From: Helicobacter sp. | GTDB lineage: Bacteria > Campylobacterota > Campylobacteria > Campylobacterales > Helicobacteraceae | NCBI GenBank assembly: GCA_029264655.1 | Contig: JARHZY010000144.1 | Coordinates: 1 to 32,345 of the forward strand | Reading direction: 5' to 3' | Length of the DNA: 32,345 nt | Notes under the pieces: model-generated | What the model saw: only the letters and a program-made list of their open reading frames with translations | What the model was told of the DNA's origin: nothing | The model's database searches: none | Program-made: the position numbers and the translations under genes | Part shown: piece by piece, positions 11,281-21,833 of the stretch | How positions within the stretch are numbered: position 1 is the first letter of the stretch | Layout: every line of letters starts with the position of its first letter

Positions 11281-11972
11281 TGCAATATTATGTTATTGAA
11301 GGTATTGACACAAGCGGTAAAACAACGCAATATAATCTCATAAAGCAACATTATCCATGTGTATCATTATCGGATTATAAAGATTCCCAAACACAATCTA
11401 TTATTTTGTTAAATGAACCCGGTGGCACAGCATTTGGTAATCTTATACGCGAAATACTGCTACACAAACAAGTTGCAATGGCAGATAGGAGTGCATTTTT
11501 ATTATTTTTAGCACAAAGAGCAGAGATTTTTGAACGCATTAAAGATTTGCCCAATACAATTATTGCAGATAGAAGTCTTATTTCTGGTATAGCCTATGCA
11601 CATACTATCGATATGCATGAAGCATTGCGACTTAATCTTTTTGCTACACAATCTATTTTACCGCATAAAATTGTATTATTGGAGTTATCTGAAGCGACAT
11701 TGAAAGAGCGTTTAGGGCAAAAGCAACTTGACAACATAGAATCAAAGGGTATTCATTATCTCATGGATATACAAGAACGTTTAAAAACAATCATAACATA
11801 TTTGCAAAATAGCAATACCATGCAAGATTTAGGCTATTGTAATCCCAATAGAGTTAAGAATATAGATTCTGCTTATAACGCACAGACGCAGCAGCCCGAA
11901 GTTTTAAGGCTTGATGCAGCACTACCGCAAGAGATCATACATAACTATATTTGTGCTTTTTTTGGAATATAA
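11280..11972 (+). CDS. tmk: dTMP kinase
   Basis: IEGIDTSGKTTQ P-loop, LNEPGGTAFGNLIRE, ADRSLISGIAY; overlaps the coaD stop by 1 nt. Confidence 0.95.
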   Translation: MQYYVIEGIDTSGKTTQYNLIKQHYPCVSLSDYKDSQTQSIILLNEPGGTAFGNLIREILLHKQVAMADRSAFLLFLAQRAEIFERIKDLPNTIIADRSLISGIAYAHTIDMHEALRLNLFATQSILPHKIVLLELSEATLKERLGQKQLDNIESKGIHYLMDIQERLKTIITYLQNSNTMQDLGYCNPNRVKNIDSAYNAQTQQPEVLRLDAALPQEIIHNYICAFFGI

Positions 11973-12560
11973 ATGTATTGTGTTGTGTGCGGACAACTAA
12001 GTTGGCATATAATATGTAAGAGTTGCTTGCATAATATATGGCATGTAGATTCCAAACGTATATTGCATAATAATGTAAAAGTTTTTAGTAGTTTTGCATT
12101 CAGTGAATTAAAGTTTTTATTAGCAAGTAAAAATCATATTATTGGCAGTCGTATTTTTAAATGTTTAGGATATTATGGTGTTTATAAATTTTTTGCAAGT
12201 TATCCAAATTTAGCAGCACTCCATAAAAAATATATTGCGGTTATCTCTATACGCAATCATACTATTGGTGCATATTCGCATAGTGCAATCCTAGCACAAT
12301 GTTTTCAAAAATATGGTTTTCAAGTTTTTCATAATGCACTCATTATCGGTAATAATAGCCGTTTTGCATTTCTTGGACGTCAAGAGAGGGAAAAAATAGG
12401 TAGAAATTTTCATTTTACTTTAAAAAAAGAATATGAAAGTATTATTTTAGTAGATGATATTATAACAACCGGACAAACACTCTTTGAGGCAAGCCAAATT
12501 CTTATGCAAAATAATCATACACCGCTTTTTGCATGGACACTTTGTGATTCTAGATATTAA
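11973..12560 (+). CDS. ComF-family phosphoribosyltransferase-like protein
   Basis: N-terminal Cys pairs (CVVCGQLSWHIICKSC) and PRPP-binding motif IILVDDIITTGQTL; start abuts the tmk stop. Confidence 0.88.
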   Translation: MYCVVCGQLSWHIICKSCLHNIWHVDSKRILHNNVKVFSSFAFSELKFLLASKNHIIGSRIFKCLGYYGVYKFFASYPNLAALHKKYIAVISIRNHTIGAYSHSAILAQCFQKYGFQVFHNALIIGNNSRFAFLGRQEREKIGRNFHFTLKKEYESIILVDDIITTGQTLFEASQILMQNNHTPLFAWTLCDSRY

Positions 12561-12707
12561 TAATTAAAACATAGTATATATTAGATATTCACAAAGATTT
12601 TTTAATAAGACTATTGTAATAACACAATAAAACACCATTTTATATAAAATCAACTTGCTTTTATAATAAAGTTATCATGTTTGGGAGTGAAAATTTATGT
12701 TTTTGGG

Positions 12708-12713
12708 TATAAT
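12708..12713 (+). promoter_or_regulatory. Putative -10 box (TATAAT) for 12753 gene
   Basis: TTTTGGGTATAATATAG about 40 nt before the ATG. Confidence 0.5.
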
Positions 12714-12752
12714 ATAGACTTTGAAGTTTTTATATGATGCTAAGGAGCAATA

Positions 12753-14183
12753 ATGCTAGAAGGGCAAATTATTAGTTTAGATACCGCAAAAAAAGAAGGA
12801 AAAGTTGAACAAGCATTAAACAAAAGAGTATATCCATTTGCTTTTGCAGTATGGCAGGGTGAAGAGGAAGAATTAGCTCCAAATATTGATGTTGAATTTG
12901 TGGTAGAAAATCGTATTGTTACAAAAATGCAATTAAAGATTTCACTTGAAGAAGAGGAAGCAATACCTGTTACAAAATCACCCGAAGATTGTATTAATGA
13001 GTTTTTTGCCCGTGAAAAATCTATATTAAGCCACCATCATGATTTTATTGAGGGCAGTAAAGAGCTTGATTTTATGCGTATGAAACGTTTTTTATTTACA
13101 GCATATAATGATTTATGTGATTTAGATTCTATGCTAGAAAACAAAGAGCTTAGAGCAGTGAAACATGAGGTATCATCATTATATAAGGACTTTGAAGAAT
13201 ATAATAGAAAAATTCAATATCCATTGGCATATTCATTTGAAAAAATTTTTTTAGTGCGTCAAGTTGCCTATACACATTTAGAGCAATATATTGAGGATGT
13301 AAAAATTGGTATGGCAGGTGCAAAAGCCGAATGTGAACCGCTTGGTAGAAGGCTTGAGGAAGAAGAGCGGAATCTAAGGCTTATACCAGATAAAAAAAGC
13401 CGCGAATATTTAGAATTTGAGAAAGAAGTAAAGTTGTTGCGTCGCCGTTTTGTTGATTTAATTGATTATATTGCTAAACAAAAAGATATAATTACAAGGG
13501 AAAGTGCACGTTTGCAAATTTTTAAAGAAAAGCATTACCAAACATTTGCCGATGTGTTTGCCCCTATGACTACAGAGATAAAAGATCGTTTTGTTCGCCT
13601 TCTCAATACTAAAGGTTATGAGCTTGATAAAGCAATGTGGGCACGTGCAAAAACAAACCAATATGTAAAAAAATTCTTTCGTGATGCAGATATTCATGGT
13701 GGTTATAATTCAAAAACTTATTTGCGTTACTTTCTTAAAGGGCTTGATAAAAATAAAGTTGTTTCTGCAAAAACAAAAGAACTTTTTGGTTTATTAAGAG
13801 ATTTAGAAAAAATCAGCATACAAAATGTGATGGTTATCCAAGAAAATGATACAAAATCTTTTAAATTACAGCAACTCATTGAACGCGTAGATTCAGGATT
13901 AAAAGTAATAGTTGAGCATAATCCTTTTGATGCACTTGCAAAGCTTGGGGCAAAACCACAAGATATTGTTGTGCTTGATTATAAAAATAGTGGCTTGCTT
14001 GCATTTGATTTTATCCGCGAATATAAAGCAACACCAAATGCTAAAAACCCCGTATTCATTGTTATTACCCCAACACCGCTTGATTATAATACAATGGAAG
14101 AAGGGAGAGAAATTGGTGTTGAATATTATATATTAGCAAATGATGCTGAAGCATTCTCTGATGCAATACGCATGGTTATATAG
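12753..14183 (+). CDS. Conserved hypothetical: N-terminal cold-shock-like segment, central coiled-coil/helical region, C-terminal degenerate response-regulator receiver-like domain
   Basis: C-terminus NVMVIQENDTKSFKLQQLIERV...DIVVLDYKNSG...NPVFIVITPTPLD...IGVEYYILANDAE follows the receiver-fold pattern; N-terminus resembles a beta-barrel cold-shock pattern. Confidence 0.6.
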   Translation: MLEGQIISLDTAKKEGKVEQALNKRVYPFAFAVWQGEEEELAPNIDVEFVVENRIVTKMQLKISLEEEEAIPVTKSPEDCINEFFAREKSILSHHHDFIEGSKELDFMRMKRFLFTAYNDLCDLDSMLENKELRAVKHEVSSLYKDFEEYNRKIQYPLAYSFEKIFLVRQVAYTHLEQYIEDVKIGMAGAKAECEPLGRRLEEEERNLRLIPDKKSREYLEFEKEVKLLRRRFVDLIDYIAKQKDIITRESARLQIFKEKHYQTFADVFAPMTTEIKDRFVRLLNTKGYELDKAMWARAKTNQYVKKFFRDADIHGGYNSKTYLRYFLKGLDKNKVVSAKTKELFGLLRDLEKISIQNVMVIQENDTKSFKLQQLIERVDSGLKVIVEHNPFDALAKLGAKPQDIVVLDYKNSGLLAFDFIREYKATPNAKNPVFIVITPTPLDYNTMEEGREIGVEYYILANDAEAFSDAIRMVI

Positions 14184-14265
14184 TCTCATAAAGTTAAAAT
14201 TTATAATCTAGTCTTTATATATATTCTATTATATAGTAAAAAAGTTCGCTAAGATTGCTATTAAT

Positions 14266-14301
14266 CCTACGCAGGAATACTCCTGCATGTAGGCATGGAG
14301 T
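14266..14301. other. GC-rich region with two mutually exclusive hairpins
   Basis: CCTAC-GCAGGA-ATAC-TCCTGC-AT-GTAGG (14266-14293) versus ACTCCTGC-ATGTAG-GCA-T-GGAGT (14279-14301). Confidence 0.6.
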
Positions 14302-15089
14302 AAAGAGATTGATTATCTTTAGTCTAATGGGTAAAAATAGCATATATGAGATTCTAAATTATCCATTTAAGAAGATTAAATCGTTAGATTCTAAGTAAAA
14401 ACTTGCAAATAGGCTAATAATATAGCTTTAGGTATTATAAATAGAGGCGATTTGTTTTAATCTTTGCTTTTATATAACAATAAATATCAAAATAAGAGAT
14501 TTCTAAATTACATGGCATACTCCATCTGTGGCATGTAAAATCTATAAAAAACTCTAACTTAATTTTTTAAAAGCAAATTATGTTTCATATTTTTTAATTT
14601 CCTAAGCACTAGTAGTATTTGTCAATGTAATAATATATATTGTTTGTAAAATTATAGCCCATGTATATACTTATAACTTTTGTGGCATAATACATATGTA
14701 ATATTATATCCTAACAGGATTTTTTAAAATGTTTATAATTTGACATATAGTGGTTAGTCATATATTTATAGAATCATATTTACCATATAAATATAAGTTA
14801 GCATAGGAGCTAAAAGTTTAATAAAATATATTTAATTCTATAATTATCAATTCTTGTTTATATTGTGTTTTAGATATAAAATCATTTATATATCTTATTG
14901 TATGTATCATATATTTCCATATGTAATAGAAATATCATATTAAGAAATATAATATATTTATTCTTATAATGCTATTTATTGTGTTATAATTCTCTAGCCA
15001 TTTATATATTTTGTATAAATATTATATCTTAATTTACTTTATTTCTATCTTTATATTCTATGCGTTAGCTGCCTAAAGGAGTGATTGAG

Positions 15090-16496
15090 ATGATAGCAAG
15101 TGGTAATAATACGCAAACATATAAGAAAAAACAACCTTTAGATAAAAAGCTTAGTAAGAGTTTAGTTTTTTGGGTTTTTGTTGGATTGTTTTTGGGTATG
15201 CTTTTTGGGACGATAGGAAGCTTATATCATGAAGAACAAACTTCAGCTTTCATACATTTCTTTTATAATTTTTCTGTGCATTCTAAAGAATATACCATAG
15301 ATCCATTTATCAAAGGCTTGAAGTTATTAATGGGTCCTATCATCTTTTTAACTATTATCACGGGTATTATACGGCTAGAAGACCTTAAAACACTTGGGAC
15401 TTTAGGGTTTAAGACTGTTATTTATTTTGAAGTTGTTAGCACATTTGCACTTGTTATTGGTGTCTTTTTTGGTGAAGTGATTAAGCCCGGACATGGTATG
15501 CACCTTGATGTGGCAAGCCTTGATGCAGAAAGCGTGCAAGGCTATATAGAAGCAGGGGTAAAGCAACAACAAGCTGCTGGTGGAGAACTATGGAATATTC
15601 TTATTAGTGCAATACCACATGATCCAATTAGTCCATTTGTGGAAGGCAAAACTTTGCAAGTGCTTGTTATGGCGGTTATAATTGCAATTATTTTATCTTT
15701 TACACGTAAAAATTTTAAAGAATCTGCATTAAAGTATTTTGAAAGCATGCAAGAAACATTTTTTAAGGTGCTTACTATTTTAATTTGGTATAGCCCGCTA
15801 GCAACATTTGGTGCAATGGCATTTTTAATAGCAAAGTTTGGTTTTAGTTCCATTAGTGGTATGGCATTATTGCTTGTAACAATGGCACTTGCTGTGCTAG
15901 CGTTTGTTTTTGGTGTTTTGGGGATTATTGCAGGAATTGCACGTGTAAATATTTTTAAATTTATGCGTTTCATTTATAGAGAAGTGCTTGTTGTCTTTGC
16001 AACTTCAAGCAGTGAAACAGCCCTTGCCCCACTTATGCGTAAGCTAGAAAAAGCAGGCATACAGAAAGCTTCTGTGGGATTAGTTATCCCAACAGGATAT
16101 AGTTTTAATCTTGATGCAACAAATATTTATCTTAGTCTTGCAGTAATTTTTCTTGGGCAGGCATTTGATATTCCACTTACCTTAGAACAAACCATTACAC
16201 TTATTGTTATTCTTATGGTATCGTCAAAAGGTGCAGTGGGTGTTACTGGTAGTGGTTTTATTGTGCTTGCTGGCACACTCTCTGCACTCACAACGGCTGA
16301 TGGCTCACATCTTATCCCTGCAGTTACGGTTGCGGCAATATTGGGGATTGATAAATTCCTTAGCGAAATGCGTAGCGTTGGGAATCTGTGTGGCAATGCT
16401 GTTGCATGCATGATTGTAAGTATTTGGGATAAACGCGTTGATATGGAGAAATTCCGCTATGCACTCGACCATCCTAATGAATTTAAAGTCTTATAA
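15090..16496 (+). CDS. Dicarboxylate/amino acid:cation symporter (SDF/DAACS family)
   Basis: FIKGLKLLMGPIIFLTIITGI, SSSETALAPLMRKLEKAG, PTGYSFNLDATNIYLSL; ATG 15090 is better spaced from AAAGGAG than the GTG at 15081. Confidence 0.93.
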   Translation: MIASGNNTQTYKKKQPLDKKLSKSLVFWVFVGLFLGMLFGTIGSLYHEEQTSAFIHFFYNFSVHSKEYTIDPFIKGLKLLMGPIIFLTIITGIIRLEDLKTLGTLGFKTVIYFEVVSTFALVIGVFFGEVIKPGHGMHLDVASLDAESVQGYIEAGVKQQQAAGGELWNILISAIPHDPISPFVEGKTLQVLVMAVIIAIILSFTRKNFKESALKYFESMQETFFKVLTILIWYSPLATFGAMAFLIAKFGFSSISGMALLLVTMALAVLAFVFGVLGIIAGIARVNIFKFMRFIYREVLVVFATSSSETALAPLMRKLEKAGIQKASVGLVIPTGYSFNLDATNIYLSLAVIFLGQAFDIPLTLEQTITLIVILMVSSKGAVGVTGSGFIVLAGTLSALTTADGSHLIPAVTVAAILGIDKFLSEMRSVGNLCGNAVACMIVSIWDKRVDMEKFRYALDHPNEFKVL

Positions 16497-17416
16497 GAAT
16501 AATAAATGAGAATCAATAATATTGTATTTAGCATAAGGTTCTTGATATACCAAGAGCTATAAGCAATTCTATAATATTTTTGGGCTTTTGTATTCTAAAA
16601 TAACATAAATTTCAAGTAAAAATTCTTTTGTAGAATAAGCTTATTTATACCATAATATACACAAAAAGCAAAAAAGTATATAAATGCAAATAAATGTAAA
16701 ACTATAGTATATAGGTAATATTAAAATCCCTAAAATCTATATACAATACATGAAAATATTTCTTTTATATTCTGTTGATTAATAGAATGCTTATTTTATT
16801 TGTAAGAGCTATTTTTCTATTTTCAAAGAATAAAATATAGATATAAAGCCATAAAATACAAGAGTAATATGGGGGTAAAGAGCATTATTGTTTTACTATT
16901 GCATTGCATAAGAACACCTTAATGTAAATGCATATTAGTTACTATTCATACTCTAATAGTAATAGAATCTAAATTGCCATAAACTCACACTGAACATATG
17001 AACTCTATCATAGTGATACATTCTATGATTGATTGCTCTCTTATTTTCTAAACTATAAAGTAATATAGTAAGATTACATTATTTTTGCTTTTTATATTGG
17101 TATTTATTTTTTCTTATTATCTATGATTTTTATATTTTATCTTTCATTTTTTATGTATTGATATATTATTCTTTATTGACATGTTATCTTAAGTGGTATA
17201 TTTTATAGGGATTCTAAATTGCATGATTTTTGGTGTATATAAATGCGTTTAAGAAAATAATTTTGGTAGAGAAGTTTATATATTTTAAATAATACGCATA
17301 CATTTATTCAATATTATCTATTTGCTTTTGGTATTATTCTTGGATTATGTATTTTCTTTTTATTTTTTTCAAAGCGTATGACTAAATAAGCATGTGCTTT
17401 GTGATATTGGTTATAT

Positions 17417-17441
17417 ATTGCCAAAAGTTAAAATTGGCAAT
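17417..17441 (-). terminator. Terminator-like hairpin downstream of the carbonic anhydrase gene
   Basis: ATTGCCAA-AAGTTAAAA-TTGGCAAT, 8-bp perfect stem about 30 bp past the stop; U-tract weak on the minus strand. Confidence 0.4.
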
Positions 17442-17470
17442 TTTGCTCTATTGGTAGTCATTGTGTGGAA

Positions 17471-18199
17471 TTAGGGAGCAGACAATATAACTCTTTTGTT
17501 GATAGGTTGAATATCTCGTGCAACATCATGTAATATTGAATGTAATATATCTATTTGTTCTTTGGAAGCTTCAACAGGTTCTTTTAAGACTATCCATTGC
17601 ACATTTTCTGTGCATGGGGGAGTAGTTAAGCTTCCTTGAAATGCATAGTATCCTTTATTTTTTGGTAATAAATCCATTATGAAAACTTTTTGTATTCTTT
17701 CTGCTTTGTTAATCTGTGTAGGAGACTTGGAGATAATAGAATTCATTTCGCCATTTTCCAATCCTTCTTTAAATAAGACGCCAACAACAAGCAAGTTTCC
17801 TTTACTATCACTATGGACTAAATGCATTTCCATAGGATATTTTTTATCATTTATCATATTTTCAGAAGGTGTATGAAAATGTAGTTGTATCAAATTATAT
17901 TGAGTGTTTTTATATACTACACCACCTGCATTATCAAATTTTACTTCTATTGAATGCCCGTTATTGACGATTGATGTAGAGTTTGTCCCATACCATAAAG
18001 AGAGTTTGTTATTGGTATTTTTTGTTATAGAATCCTTAATGTTGATTGGTGATTGTTCTATACCACTCCCACAAAGCTTATAGCTACTATCAAGACTAGC
18101 CCACATGTTTGGACCATTATGTTTATCATAACCCCAATGTGCTGCAAATAAACTATTGGCAAAAAGACTATATGCTAAAAATATCGACTTCAATTTCAT
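17471..18199 (-). CDS. Periplasmic alpha-class carbonic anhydrase
   Basis: Signal peptide; HWGYDKHNGP, CGSGIEQSPINI, LIQLHFHTPSEN, YYAFQGSLTTPPCTENVQW motifs. Confidence 0.95.
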   Translation of the reverse strand: MKLKSIFLAYSLFANSLFAAHWGYDKHNGPNMWASLDSSYKLCGSGIEQSPINIKDSITKNTNNKLSLWYGTNSTSIVNNGHSIEVKFDNAGGVVYKNTQYNLIQLHFHTPSENMINDKKYPMEMHLVHSDSKGNLLVVGVLFKEGLENGEMNSIISKSPTQINKAERIQKVFIMDLLPKNKGYYAFQGSLTTPPCTENVQWIVLKEPVEASKEQIDILHSILHDVARDIQPINKRVILSAP

Positions 18200-18637
18200 G
18201 AATTATCCTTTTAAGTTGAAATACTATCGTTATTAAAATATTTAGCTACTAAGACTAAGCTATATTTTTTATTATACCATATTTTTATAACTCCCACAAT
18301 GTTTTAACTTTATAAATTTAAATTCGTTTTACTTTGCAAAACTTTAGATTTTTTTATAATCTTTATATATGTGTAGCTTGTCAATATTTTTTAAAACATG
18401 CATAATATAGATATCGTGTGTAAATTAAGGCAATAATATTAAAAGATTTATGTAAAATAAAATAAATTTATCTTTAGTGTAATTTTTATAAATTTTTATT
18501 TCTTATCTTAATATAAATATTAAAAAGATAGATATATTGCATAATAATATCCCATATTTACTTAATAACATTCCAATATGCTAAAATTTCTCTAATATGT
18601 GCAAACACATATATTAATACCATAAAAGTGAGAGATT

Positions 18638-19792
18638 ATGCGGTTAAAAAATATTTTTATATATTCTTTTAGTGCATTATGCTGCATGAGTATGCTTTAT
18701 GCAGATTCTATTGTTTTTCTCCCAGATCCTAGTCGTTCGGCAAAACATACTACACAAGATGATTTTGGTGATGTTTCGCAAGATTCTGATTTGCGTCTTT
18801 TTGATATTCAAAAAAAAGGTTTTAATCCTAAAGATTCAAAAGGCTTTAAAGCATTGCCCAATGAGAATGATGCAGCACAAATACCACAAAATCCTATCAC
18901 ACCGCCACAAGATATGCAACAAGAGGAGCTACCAAAAGAATATAGCAATGCTTTTGAAACAAGCATGATACCAACACAAAATATAGAATCTATGCCAATT
19001 TTGCTTGCCCAAAATACATTGCCTGCAAAAAAAATACAAAAAAATATGCCTAGCATTGCCAATGGTGCAACTTTTATTGCAATCACCAATGAACAAAATC
19101 CTCAAGCACTCCATATACAGAAAAAAGTCTTTACATGGGTTGCCCATCCAAAAGATTCTAAGAAAAAAATTGCTTTTGTGCCAATTAATTATCGTGCAAA
19201 ATTAGGACATTTGCAACTTAATGATACCATTGCTATTCAAGTTGTGCAAGGTAATTACAGAAAAGAAAAAATCAATATTACAAACACTGCAAAAATAAAA
19301 CCAAACAAAGCTGAAAATGAACGCATTGCTAAAGAGCTTGCAGAGGCAAATGCGATTTATAATACATATACAAAAGAGCGTTATTGGCATATGCCATTTG
19401 CTTTACCATTGCAAAGTGCAATTACAAGTCCTTTTGGTTCAGCACGTGTTTTTAACAATGAAGTAAAGAGTTTTCATGGTGGCACTGACTTTCGTGCTAA
19501 GATTGGCACACCAATTCATGCGAGTAATGATGGTGTCGTAGTGATTGCAAAAGAGCGTTTTTTGGCGGGTAAATCAGTTGTTATAAATCATGGCGAAGGT
19601 ATTTTTAGCATGTATTACCACTGCAGTGATATTAAGGTTAAAGTAGGACAAAAAGTGCAAAAAGGGCAGGTTGTAGCTTTAAGTGGTGATACAGGACGTG
19701 TTAGTGGAGCACATTTGCACTTTGGTATGCTTGTTAATGGCGTGCAAGTTGATCCTATCGATTTTATCAATCAAGTAAATAAGCTTTTTTAG
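18638..19792 (+). CDS. M23-family metallopeptidase (LytM-like) with signal peptide and long polar linker
   Basis: ITSPFGSARVFNNEVKSFHGGTDFRAKIGTPIHASNDGVV...GAHLHFGMLVNG. Confidence 0.93.
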   Translation: MRLKNIFIYSFSALCCMSMLYADSIVFLPDPSRSAKHTTQDDFGDVSQDSDLRLFDIQKKGFNPKDSKGFKALPNENDAAQIPQNPITPPQDMQQEELPKEYSNAFETSMIPTQNIESMPILLAQNTLPAKKIQKNMPSIANGATFIAITNEQNPQALHIQKKVFTWVAHPKDSKKKIAFVPINYRAKLGHLQLNDTIAIQVVQGNYRKEKINITNTAKIKPNKAENERIAKELAEANAIYNTYTKERYWHMPFALPLQSAITSPFGSARVFNNEVKSFHGGTDFRAKIGTPIHASNDGVVVIAKERFLAGKSVVINHGEGIFSMYYHCSDIKVKVGQKVQKGQVVALSGDTGRVSGAHLHFGMLVNGVQVDPIDFINQVNKLF

Positions 19793-19805
19793 CAAAATAA
19801 AATAT

Positions 19806-20136
19806 CTATAAAACGATTTTAAAGTATGGATAATCTTGCATAAAGATTGAATATAGTGTATGATGGAGATATGGAATGCGTGCTGGAAGAGAAGTAAGAC
19901 TAACAATGATGGGTGGATGTTTTAAGGGTGTTTGCGTAGTGTTTGTATCATATAATATTGTTGTGGTATTATCAGTGGATTCCCCCCCCCCCCATTTTAT
20001 ATTTTTTATAAGCAATTTTTATGATTAACTTTGTAATTTCAAGATTGCGAATCCCTCGCCTTGCTATAAAAAATAATCGTGTTGCTTTTTTCTCACCAAG
20101 TAAAACTTTCAAAGTTCGTTTTACAATAACTTTCAT
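19806..20136 (-). pseudogene. Truncated, phase-variable glycosyltransferase-like gene, frame-OFF at G12
   Basis: ATG at 20136 (RBS AAGGAG; TATAAT at 20169-20164) runs 48 codons into the G tract, then terminates (GGA ATC CAC TGA). The downstream frame contains PPIIVSLTSLPARIPYLHHTLYSIFMQD, like the N-terminus of Campylobacter/Helicobacter surface glycosyltransferases; stops at 19808-19806. Confidence 0.65.
19982..19993 (-). repeat. Homopolymeric tract of 12 G (C12 on the plus strand)
   Basis: Direct read: gatt-cccccccccccc-atttt. Confidence 0.95.
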
Positions 20137-20420
20137 AAATGCTCCTTAAAAATAAAAGTTTTTATTATATCATAAAATTATATATTTAAATAGAGTTATT
20201 TGTATTGCTTTGTCTATTGAATTTTTATGCGTGCTATAAATAGGCATTTAATATTACACTTAAAATACTATCATGCATATAATATGTTGCTTTTTGCAAT
20301 ACTATTGTATAGAGTAACATGCAAAGCCTTACAATAGTGTAATATATCCCACATTGTTTATTTCATATGAAAAACATGCTAAAATTCTATGAAGATTCTA
20401 TAATAAAGGTATAAAATAGT

Positions 20421-21131
20421 ATGGATAATAAGCAAGATGCAATCATTCACATGTTTAACGATATTGCTAAAACCTATGATACAACAAATCGCGTTATGAG
20501 TATGGGTATTGATATAAGTTGGCGTAAAGAAGCCTGCAAAGAAGCATTTCGCATTCTTAATAAGCAAATGATTAATATTGCTGATATAGCATGTGGAACA
20601 GGTGATATGATGTTGCATTGGGAACAAGCAGGCAAGGATTTACATTTTAATGTGCAAAGCATTGTAGGCATTGACCCATCAGAGGGCATGCTTAAAGAAG
20701 CAATGCAAAAGATTCCGCATGGTATTTTTAAGATAGCAAAAGCCGATAATATCCCTTTAGAATCTTGCAGTCAAGATATTGTATCTATTGCTTATGGTTT
20801 GCGTAATGTAGTCCAAAGAGATGCAGCATTACATGAATTTTATCGCATATTGCGTCCGCATGGTGTGCTTGTGATTTTAGAATTTACTACACTAAATAAA
20901 CATAATCTTTTTTCTAAGCTTATGCAGTTTTATACAAAAAAGATTTTACCTATAGTTGGTGGGCTTATTTCTCATAATTTTAAGGCATACCGCTATTTAC
21001 CAGATTCTATTGATAATTTTATTACGCGTGAGGCTTTAGAAGCAGAGCTTTTAGCACATAATATGCCTACTATTTTTGCAAAAAGCTATAGTGCAAATGT
21101 TTCATCATTGTTAATCGCACAGAAAGTATAA
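20421..21131 (+). CDS. ubiE: Demethylmenaquinone/ubiquinone C-methyltransferase
   Basis: VDIACGTGDM-like IADIACGTGDMMLHWE, GIDPSEGML, IAYGLRNVVQRDAALHEFYRILRPHG. Confidence 0.92.
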   Translation: MDNKQDAIIHMFNDIAKTYDTTNRVMSMGIDISWRKEACKEAFRILNKQMINIADIACGTGDMMLHWEQAGKDLHFNVQSIVGIDPSEGMLKEAMQKIPHGIFKIAKADNIPLESCSQDIVSIAYGLRNVVQRDAALHEFYRILRPHGVLVILEFTTLNKHNLFSKLMQFYTKKILPIVGGLISHNFKAYRYLPDSIDNFITREALEAELLAHNMPTIFAKSYSANVSSLLIAQKV

Positions 21132-21162
21132 TTAAGGTTTATATAGAATCCTAAGGTTATAT

Positions 21163-21780
21163 ATGCAGGGTTTTATTTTAAAAATTACAAAAAGCATAAG
21201 AGAAGATGTTATTGTTAATGTGCTTACACAAGGGTATTACCATACACTTTATAGATTCTATGGTGCACGTCATAATATTCTTTATACGGGAAGAAAAATT
21301 GATTTTGAAATTGAACATCAAGGCATATATATACCAAAGTTACGGCATCTTATGCATCTTGCCAAACCCTATGAAACACAACTTGAAAAAGTATATATTT
21401 GGCAGCAATTTTGTGCATTACTTGATAAACATTTGTTTGAAGCTAAACAAACAGAATCTTTTTATTTTGATATAATGGAACATAGTGTTAATCTCCTGCA
21501 TAAGCAGGATGCAAAACGGCTTGTATGTGCCATGTATGCACATTTACTTGAATTTGAGGGTAGGCTTTATAGGGAGGAACATTGTTTTATATGCGGCACA
21601 TTACTTCATGATTTTGTAGCACTTACTCGTGGTTTTTTATTTGCATGTCCTAGTTGTGTAGTTACGCCTGTGGTTATATCTAAAAAACTTATGCTTGATT
21701 TCTATACTACAAAAAGCTTAATAAACTTTGATGATAAGGAATGTATAAAACTTTATGAGATTGTGTTACAGGGTTTATGA
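21163..21780 (+). CDS. recO: DNA repair protein RecO (short epsilonproteobacterial type)
   Basis: GFILKITKSIREDVIVNVLTQ start, LYRFYGARH, C-terminal Cys motif CFICGTLL...CPSC. Confidence 0.75.
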   Translation: MQGFILKITKSIREDVIVNVLTQGYYHTLYRFYGARHNILYTGRKIDFEIEHQGIYIPKLRHLMHLAKPYETQLEKVYIWQQFCALLDKHLFEAKQTESFYFDIMEHSVNLLHKQDAKRLVCAMYAHLLEFEGRLYREEHCFICGTLLHDFVALTRGFLFACPSCVVTPVVISKKLMLDFYTTKSLINFDDKECIKLYEIVLQGL

Positions 21781-21833
21781 TTGCTTTTCTCTATAAAATA
21801 TGCTAAAATAGTATTTTATAAAAAAGGAATAAT

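Noticed and set aside
15542-15973. 143-aa minus-strand ORF inside the symporter gene
   Set aside because: Antisense shadow of a conserved transporter; no family features.
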